Assembly (NCBI GenBank): GCA_001789355.1
Contig: MFZI01000027.1
Coordinates: 1 to 8,833, forward strand
Source of the DNA: Candidatus Roizmanbacteria bacterium RIFCSPHIGHO2_01_FULL_39_8
GTDB lineage: Bacteria > Patescibacteriota > Microgenomatia > UBA1406 > GWC2-37-13
DNA length: 8,833 nucleotides
Reading direction: 5' to 3'
The notes under the pieces are model-generated. The model searched no databases and was not told where the DNA came from. It saw nothing but the letters and a program-made list of their open reading frames with translations. Every line of letters starts with the position of its first letter. Positions within the stretch are counted from its first letter, which is position 1. Shown here one piece after another: positions 5,947-8,833 of this stretch. A program made the position numbers and the translations under genes.

Positions 5947-5971
5947 GTCTGGATGAATGGAGTTTGGAATA

Positions 5972-6193
5972 TTATTTTTTCTCGCCGCAATATTTACAGT
6001 ATTTCATATGAGTCGCGAAGTCATATACTGCTGACGCGCCTACCAATATATAAACAAGTTTTTCAACTGTTGGCCACGAGCCGAGAAGCGTATTCACAAG
6101 ATTAAAATTCAGTAATCCAACTAAACCCCAGTTGACTGCTCCAACAATAACGAGAGAATAAGTGACTATATGGATTAATTTTGCATTCTTCAT
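5972..6193 (-). CDS. DUF378 family small membrane protein
   Basis: 73 aa. The start at 6193 is chosen because GAGGTG lies 8 bases before this ATG and the family match begins there; the frame extends to 6457 but would run through the promoter and into the divergent gene. Two membrane helices (about 8-30 and 43-62) carry the DUF378/YuzA pattern: VIVGAVNWGLVGLLNFNLV, then a turn with SWP and KLVYILVGASAVYDF. The function of the family is unknown. The C-terminus adds a short tail, CKYCGEKK, a CxxC pair that could bind metal or form a disulfide and that I do not associate with the core family. It is a monocistronic gene with the only clear promoter-plus-Shine-Dalgarno arrangement in the window. 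Confidence 0.88.
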   Translation of the reverse strand: MKNAKLIHIVTYSLVIVGAVNWGLVGLLNFNLVNTLLGSWPTVEKLVYILVGASAVYDFATHMKYCKYCGEKK

Positions 6194-6201
6194 CTTTTCT
6201 T

Positions 6202-6207
6202 CACCTC
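6202..6207 (-). promoter_or_regulatory. Shine-Dalgarno site of the DUF378 gene
   Basis: GAGGTG on the minus strand, 8 bases before the ATG at 6193. It fixes the start of this 73-residue protein within a longer open frame and is the only strong ribosome-binding site seen in the window. Confidence 0.75.
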
Positions 6208-6219
6208 GATTTCTATTCA

Positions 6220-6249
6220 ACTCTAGCAGATGCCATGAAATCTTGTCAA
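6220..6249 (-). promoter_or_regulatory. Promoter of the DUF378 gene
   Basis: A perfect -35 TTGACA (6249-6244), an 18-base spacer and the -10 TAGAGT (6225-6220). Predicted initiation near 6213 gives a leader of about 20 bases that includes the GAGGTG site. It sits back to back with the deaminase promoter at 6255-6263. Confidence 0.55.
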
Positions 6250-6254
6250 GACAA

Positions 6255-6263
6255 TGATATAAT
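6255..6263 (+). promoter_or_regulatory. Extended -10 placed for a leaderless dCMP deaminase mRNA
   Basis: TGATATAAT is a perfect extended -10. Six bases (TTGATC) separate it from the ATG at 6270, so expected initiation is on the A of ATG. The TTG at 6264 would lie upstream of the transcript start, which argues for the ATG. Confidence 0.6.
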
Positions 6264-6269
6264 TTGATC

Positions 6270-6737
6270 ATGTTAGCGAATAAGAATAGACCTTCCTGGA
6301 GGGAATATTTCCTCAAACTCGCCGAAATCGTAAAAGGTCGATCAAACTGTTTACGAATGTCTGTTGGCGTAGTGATCGTCAAAGATAAACATATCATTTC
6401 GACCGGATACAACGGAACACCTGCAGGGATCACTAACTGTATTGATGGAGGGTGCAAAAGATGTAAACAACGACATAGTGGTGAGTTGAAGGAGAATGAG
6501 CGAAAAGACTTATGTATCTGTATTCACGCTGAACAAAACGCGCTTCTGCAGACTGCGTATCACGGTATTTCCACAAAAGGCGCGATTATGTATTCGACTA
6601 CCGCTCCTTGTTTGCAGTGTGCAAAACACATCATTAATGCCGGTATTGCTAAAGTCATCTTTACAGATAACCATCAAGACAGATTGGGGATAGATCTACT
6701 TCAAAAGGCGGGAATAGATATAGAGAAAGCTCGATAG
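6270..6737 (+). CDS. Deoxycytidylate (dCMP) deaminase
   Basis: 155 aa from the ATG at 6270. It converts dCMP to dUMP, feeding thymidylate synthesis in the cytoplasm. Features in order: an N-terminal helix with SWREYFLKLAEIV; strand and substrate-loop GYNGTPAG, as in dCMP deaminases regulated by dCTP/dTTP; a Cys-rich insert with GGCKRCKQRHSG; HAEQNA (first zinc ligand His plus catalytic Glu); and TTAPCLQCAKHI with the PCxxC pair that completes zinc binding. The end, VIFTDNHQD... IDLLQKAGI, is also typical. Length fits the family. The start is supported by an extended -10 exactly 6 bases upstream, so the mRNA is probably leaderless. The divergent neighbour is DUF378; the secreted glycosidase begins 50 bases downstream. 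Confidence 0.93.
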   Translation: MLANKNRPSWREYFLKLAEIVKGRSNCLRMSVGVVIVKDKHIISTGYNGTPAGITNCIDGGCKRCKQRHSGELKENERKDLCICIHAEQNALLQTAYHGISTKGAIMYSTTAPCLQCAKHIINAGIAKVIFTDNHQDRLGIDLLQKAGIDIEKAR

Positions 6738-6740
6738 TTA

Positions 6741-6760
6741 CCTGCCTGCCGGAAGGCAGG
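6741..6760. repeat. Intergenic palindromic repeat, CCTGCCTGCCGG family
   Basis: CCTGCC (6745-6750), loop GGAA (a GNRA tetraloop in RNA), GGCAGG (6755-6760) gives a 6-bp GC-rich hairpin just after the deaminase stop. The first 12 bases are identical to 1649-1660 inside PBP2. Only TTTGTC follows, so it is a weak terminator candidate; it may instead protect or process the transcript. Confidence 0.7.
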
Positions 6761-6787
6761 TTTGTCAGTTCGTTATTCGTCATTTAG

Positions 6788-8467
6788 ATGAAAAATATAA
6801 TCAAAAAAGTGCTGTTCATGTTTATTTTCATGGTTTTTATCATAAAGCCGGCTTTTGCGGATGAAATTAAAAATAATAAATTTGGAATCCACCTCGCTCA
6901 GCCCCACTTAGAAGATCTCGTGAAAGCGAAGCTGCTTCTTAATAGTACCGGCGGAGACTGGGGATATGTGACTCTTGTAATGCAGGAAAACGACCGGAAT
7001 AAAGATAAGTGGCAAGAGATCTTCGACAAGATGAGGGAATATCACCTTATCCCACTTATCCGGATTGCTACACAGCCAGAGGGCAGCTTATGGCGAAGAC
7101 CAACAAAAGAAGATGCTGATTCTTGGGTACAATTTCTTGATTCCCTAAACTGGGTAGTAAAAAATCGATATATCATACTTTTTAATGAGCCAAATCATGC
7201 AACGGAATGGGGCGGTTCGGTAGACGCAAAAAACTATACCGACACGACGTTGATTTTTGCACAAAAATTAAAACAGAAAAATTCTGACTTTTTCGTCATG
7301 CTTGCCGGTTTAGATGCTTCAGCTCCTCAAGCTTTACCCAACTATCAGGACGAAAGTTCTTTTTTGCAGCAAGTTTTTAACGATGATACGATTCAACAAT
7401 GGAATACTGTTTTATCTGGATTAGCTTCCCACTCCTACCCGAATCCCGGATTTTCCGGTGTTCCTTATGGGTTTGGCCGCGGGACAGTAAGGACATATCA
7501 ATGGGAACTTGATTTGTTAAAACAGCTTGGTGTAAAAGATCTGCCGGTGTTTATTACCGAAACCGGATGGGTGAGGGGGGACGAGTCAGTCGTTGCAGAT
7601 AATTATAAAATTGCCTATGAGAATGTGTGGCTGCCGGATGACCGCGTCGTCGCGGTAACTCCTTTTGTTTTCGATTATCAAGGCGATCCTTTCTTAAGTT
7701 TTTCCTGGAAATTACCCTCGATTCAAGCCAGTGAAAAACAGGAATTCTTCCAGCAGTTTTATACCGTCCAAGGAATTGAGAAAGAAAAAGGCGAGCCCGA
7801 ACAGGTCGAAAAAGGACAGATCAGGCTTGACTTGCCGAACGAATTAGTTGCCCACTCGAATTTCCATTTCTCCATAAAGCTCAAAAATTCAGGCCAGGCT
7901 CTCTGGGACAAAGATTTTGGTTATAGACTGATCGTCGAAGATAGGGAAGGAAAACCATTTGAATATTTTTTTTCAGATCTACGCAAAATGCAGCCAGCCA
8001 AGGAAGACGAAATCGATTTCTTTGTCAAAACAAACGGTACGATAGGAAAAAGAGCGGCTATCTTAGAACTGAAAAAAGATGACAGAACTATCCTTAGTTC
8101 CCGAACTTGGGAGTTTGAGATATTCCCTCTGCCGAGTCTGGCTTTTTCGGTAAACTTGTTCCCTCATCTAAAGTCGAATGGCAACGATTTTGAGTTTCAG
8201 ATATTTAATAGCAAAGAAGAGGTCGTTTTTAAGAAAAAGGGAGTCAGGCTCAAAGAGAGTAAAGGCACAATCGAAGAAATCCGCAACATCGCATTAGGAA
8301 AAAAATATCGCATCGTTTTGTTGAAATCCGGATATCTCCCCCGTCAGACGTTTGCCACTTTTGCAAAAGGAAAAAATGCAATCAAATTCGAAACGATGTT
8401 TCCTTTCGATTTGAATCGTGACGGAACCTTGAACTTCAGCGATCTTTTTTTCTTCTTAAAAAAATAA
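6788..8467 (+). CDS. Secreted glycoside hydrolase-like (clan A TIM barrel) protein with dockerin-like tail
   Basis: 559 aa. Residues 1-24 form a signal peptide (KK, hydrophobic core, PAFA-D cut). Residues about 30-325 look like a TIM-barrel glycosidase of the clan A type: ILFNEPNH places Glu134 as the acid/base at strand 4, VFITETGW places Glu258 as the nucleophile at strand 7, and ASHSYPNPGF (213-222) contributes a usual active-site His. Substrate and GH family cannot be assigned. Residues about 345-445 (FHFSIKLKNSGQALW...) resemble an Ig-like beta domain, and about 450-535 a second beta domain. The end, DLNRDGTLNFSD (541-552), is one dockerin/EF-hand-type calcium loop, stopping seven residues later; a full dockerin has two. 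There is no anchor, so it is exported. It follows the deaminase by 50 bases and lacks an RBS. Confidence 0.78.
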   Translation: MKNIIKKVLFMFIFMVFIIKPAFADEIKNNKFGIHLAQPHLEDLVKAKLLLNSTGGDWGYVTLVMQENDRNKDKWQEIFDKMREYHLIPLIRIATQPEGSLWRRPTKEDADSWVQFLDSLNWVVKNRYIILFNEPNHATEWGGSVDAKNYTDTTLIFAQKLKQKNSDFFVMLAGLDASAPQALPNYQDESSFLQQVFNDDTIQQWNTVLSGLASHSYPNPGFSGVPYGFGRGTVRTYQWELDLLKQLGVKDLPVFITETGWVRGDESVVADNYKIAYENVWLPDDRVVAVTPFVFDYQGDPFLSFSWKLPSIQASEKQEFFQQFYTVQGIEKEKGEPEQVEKGQIRLDLPNELVAHSNFHFSIKLKNSGQALWDKDFGYRLIVEDREGKPFEYFFSDLRKMQPAKEDEIDFFVKTNGTIGKRAAILELKKDDRTILSSRTWEFEIFPLPSLAFSVNLFPHLKSNGNDFEFQIFNSKEEVVFKKKGVRLKESKGTIEEIRNIALGKKYRIVLLKSGYLPRQTFATFAKGKNAIKFETMFPFDLNRDGTLNFSDLFFFLKK

Positions 8468-8521
8468 TATACCGTTCGCAAATGAATTTGCTCAGGATAT
8501 ACCTATCTAAGACTGCTTTGA

Positions 8522-8536
8522 CAACCCTCCGGGTTG
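8522..8536. repeat. Short palindrome CAACCC-TCC-GGGTTG before the last gene
   Basis: A perfect 6-bp stem with a 3-base loop. No T run follows on either strand, so it is not a standard terminator. It overlaps the -35 region (TTGCAA at 8534-8539) proposed for the downstream gene, so it could be an operator or another dispersed palindrome. The rest of the 8468-8569 gap holds one more small palindrome, GCAAATGAATTTGC (8478-8491). Confidence 0.5.
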
Positions 8537-8563
8537 CAAACCAGCATAAGATCGGTATAGAAT
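8534..8563 (+). promoter_or_regulatory. Promoter of the last gene, leaderless geometry
   Basis: -35-like TTGCAA (8534-8539), an 18-base spacer, then the -10 TAGAAT (8558-8563), followed by six bases and the GTG start at 8570. As with two upstream genes, expected initiation falls on the first base of the start codon. A better -35 (TTGACA, 8518-8523) is too far away to pair with this -10. Confidence 0.45.
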
Positions 8564-8569
8564 GAAGGC

Positions 8570-8833
8570 GTGAAGAAAATTTTTCTGATGGGAGTCGCTG
8601 TTTTTTTTGTTGTTCTGCTTTTTGTCTACGTCTATCAACAAAGCAAAAAATCAAAGGCTCAAAGCACCTCCCAAATTAAACAAGTCAAGCTGAATCTCAA
8701 ACTCGCATTCCAAGGAATAGTGAAAGACAGACTATTGGAAGATAAGAAGCTGAAGGTGAAGGTAATTCTTGTCGATGAACCTTCTACGGTTGAATATCCC
8801 TTCGTCGTTGATTTTTCGTACCAAAAGGAAAGC
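8570..8833 (+). CDS. Membrane-anchored surface protein, 3'-truncated by window edge
   Basis: The frame opens with GTG at 8570 (read as Met) and runs to the window end without a stop, giving 88 residues. MKKIF is followed by a strongly hydrophobic segment (about 4-22, VAVFFVVLLFVYVY), then a polar QQSKKSKAQSTSQ linker: an uncleaved signal anchor or a signal peptide with the rest outside the cell. The visible remainder (VKLNLKLAFQGI... KVKVILVDE... YPFVVDFSY) alternates like a beta-sandwich. I recall Microgenomates surface proteins with this kind of opening that end in dockerin repeats, but the end is not here to check. Its neighbour is the secreted glycosidase with a dockerin-like motif. The start is supported by a -10 exactly 6 bases upstream. 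Confidence 0.65.
   Translation, partial: MKKIFLMGVAVFFVVLLFVYVYQQSKKSKAQSTSQIKQVKLNLKLAFQGIVKDRLLEDKKLKVKVILVDEPSTVEYPFVVDFSYQKES

Noticed and set aside
4965..5971. Group I intron or integrated element with the tRNA as attachment site
   Set aside because: The tRNA acceptor stem is already complete at 5030-5036; no second copy of the tRNA 3' end and no downstream exon was seen before 5971.
6194..6457. Upstream extension of the DUF378 frame on the minus strand
   Set aside because: It overlaps the divergent promoter region and the start of dCMP deaminase; the ATG at 6193 has a strong Shine-Dalgarno site and begins the family match.
8522..8536. Intrinsic terminator after the glycosidase gene
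   Set aside because: The hairpin is followed by CAAACCAGC rather than a T run, and no T run exists on the other strand.
8436..8654. Minus-strand 72-residue frame at the right end
   Set aside because: It overlaps the glycosidase end, the promoter region and the signal anchor of the last gene; the product is Arg-rich with no family resemblance.
1..8833. Alternative genetic code with TGA as sense codon
   Set aside because: TGA ends the PIG-V-like gene at a sensible length and TGG encodes Trp throughout; no gene needs TGA read-through.

Overview
The window looks like chromosomal DNA from a Patescibacteria (Candidate Phyla Radiation) bacterium, most plausibly a Microgenomates-type lineage. This rests on AT-rich sequence, small tightly packed genes, -10 boxes placed almost directly on start codons, a tRNA without an encoded CCA, secreted proteins with dockerin-like motifs, and short spreading repeats inside genes. 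It is inference; no marker gene for taxonomy is present. TGA serves as a stop (end of the PIG-V-like gene), so the recoded-TGA lineages are not indicated.

Layout. Positions 1-627 (+) hold the 3' part of a SAM-dependent methyltransferase, overlapping by 4 bases a convergent minus-strand block. Read in its own direction that block is: PIG-L-type deacetylase (4909-4268), PIG-V-type mannosyltransferase-like membrane protein (4244-3054), penicillin-binding protein 2 (2953-1229), and a nucleoside deoxyribosyltransferase-like protein with a ribbon-helix-helix-like tail (1193-624). The first three are envelope genes: glycoconjugate trimming, glycosyl transfer at the membrane, and peptidoglycan cross-linking. 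A 55-bp divergent region (4910-4964) separates this block from a plus-strand tRNA-Pro(GGG) of unusual sequence (4965-5037) and a zinc-finger/PD-(D/E)XK nuclease resembling a homing endonuclease (5056-5919). Next is a minus-strand DUF378 membrane protein (6193-5972), divergent from a plus-strand dCMP deaminase (6270-6737). Downstream are a secreted glycoside-hydrolase-like protein ending in a dockerin-like motif (6788-8467) and the start of a membrane-anchored surface protein cut by the window end (8570-8833).

Two themes go beyond the gene list. First, several genes have a TATAAT-like box 6-11 bases before the start codon, the geometry of leaderless or nearly leaderless mRNAs; the DUF378 gene is the exception, with a conventional promoter and Shine-Dalgarno site. 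Second, short tandem or palindromic repeats of the intergenic type lie inside coding sequence, twice in PBP2 (one insert just before the catalytic KTG motif) and twice in the PIG-V-like gene, adding low-complexity loops without breaking the frames. Related repeats lie between genes at 2974-3034 and 6741-6760.

No CRISPR array, phage module, insertion sequence or rRNA was seen. No gene-free stretch exceeds about 100 bases.
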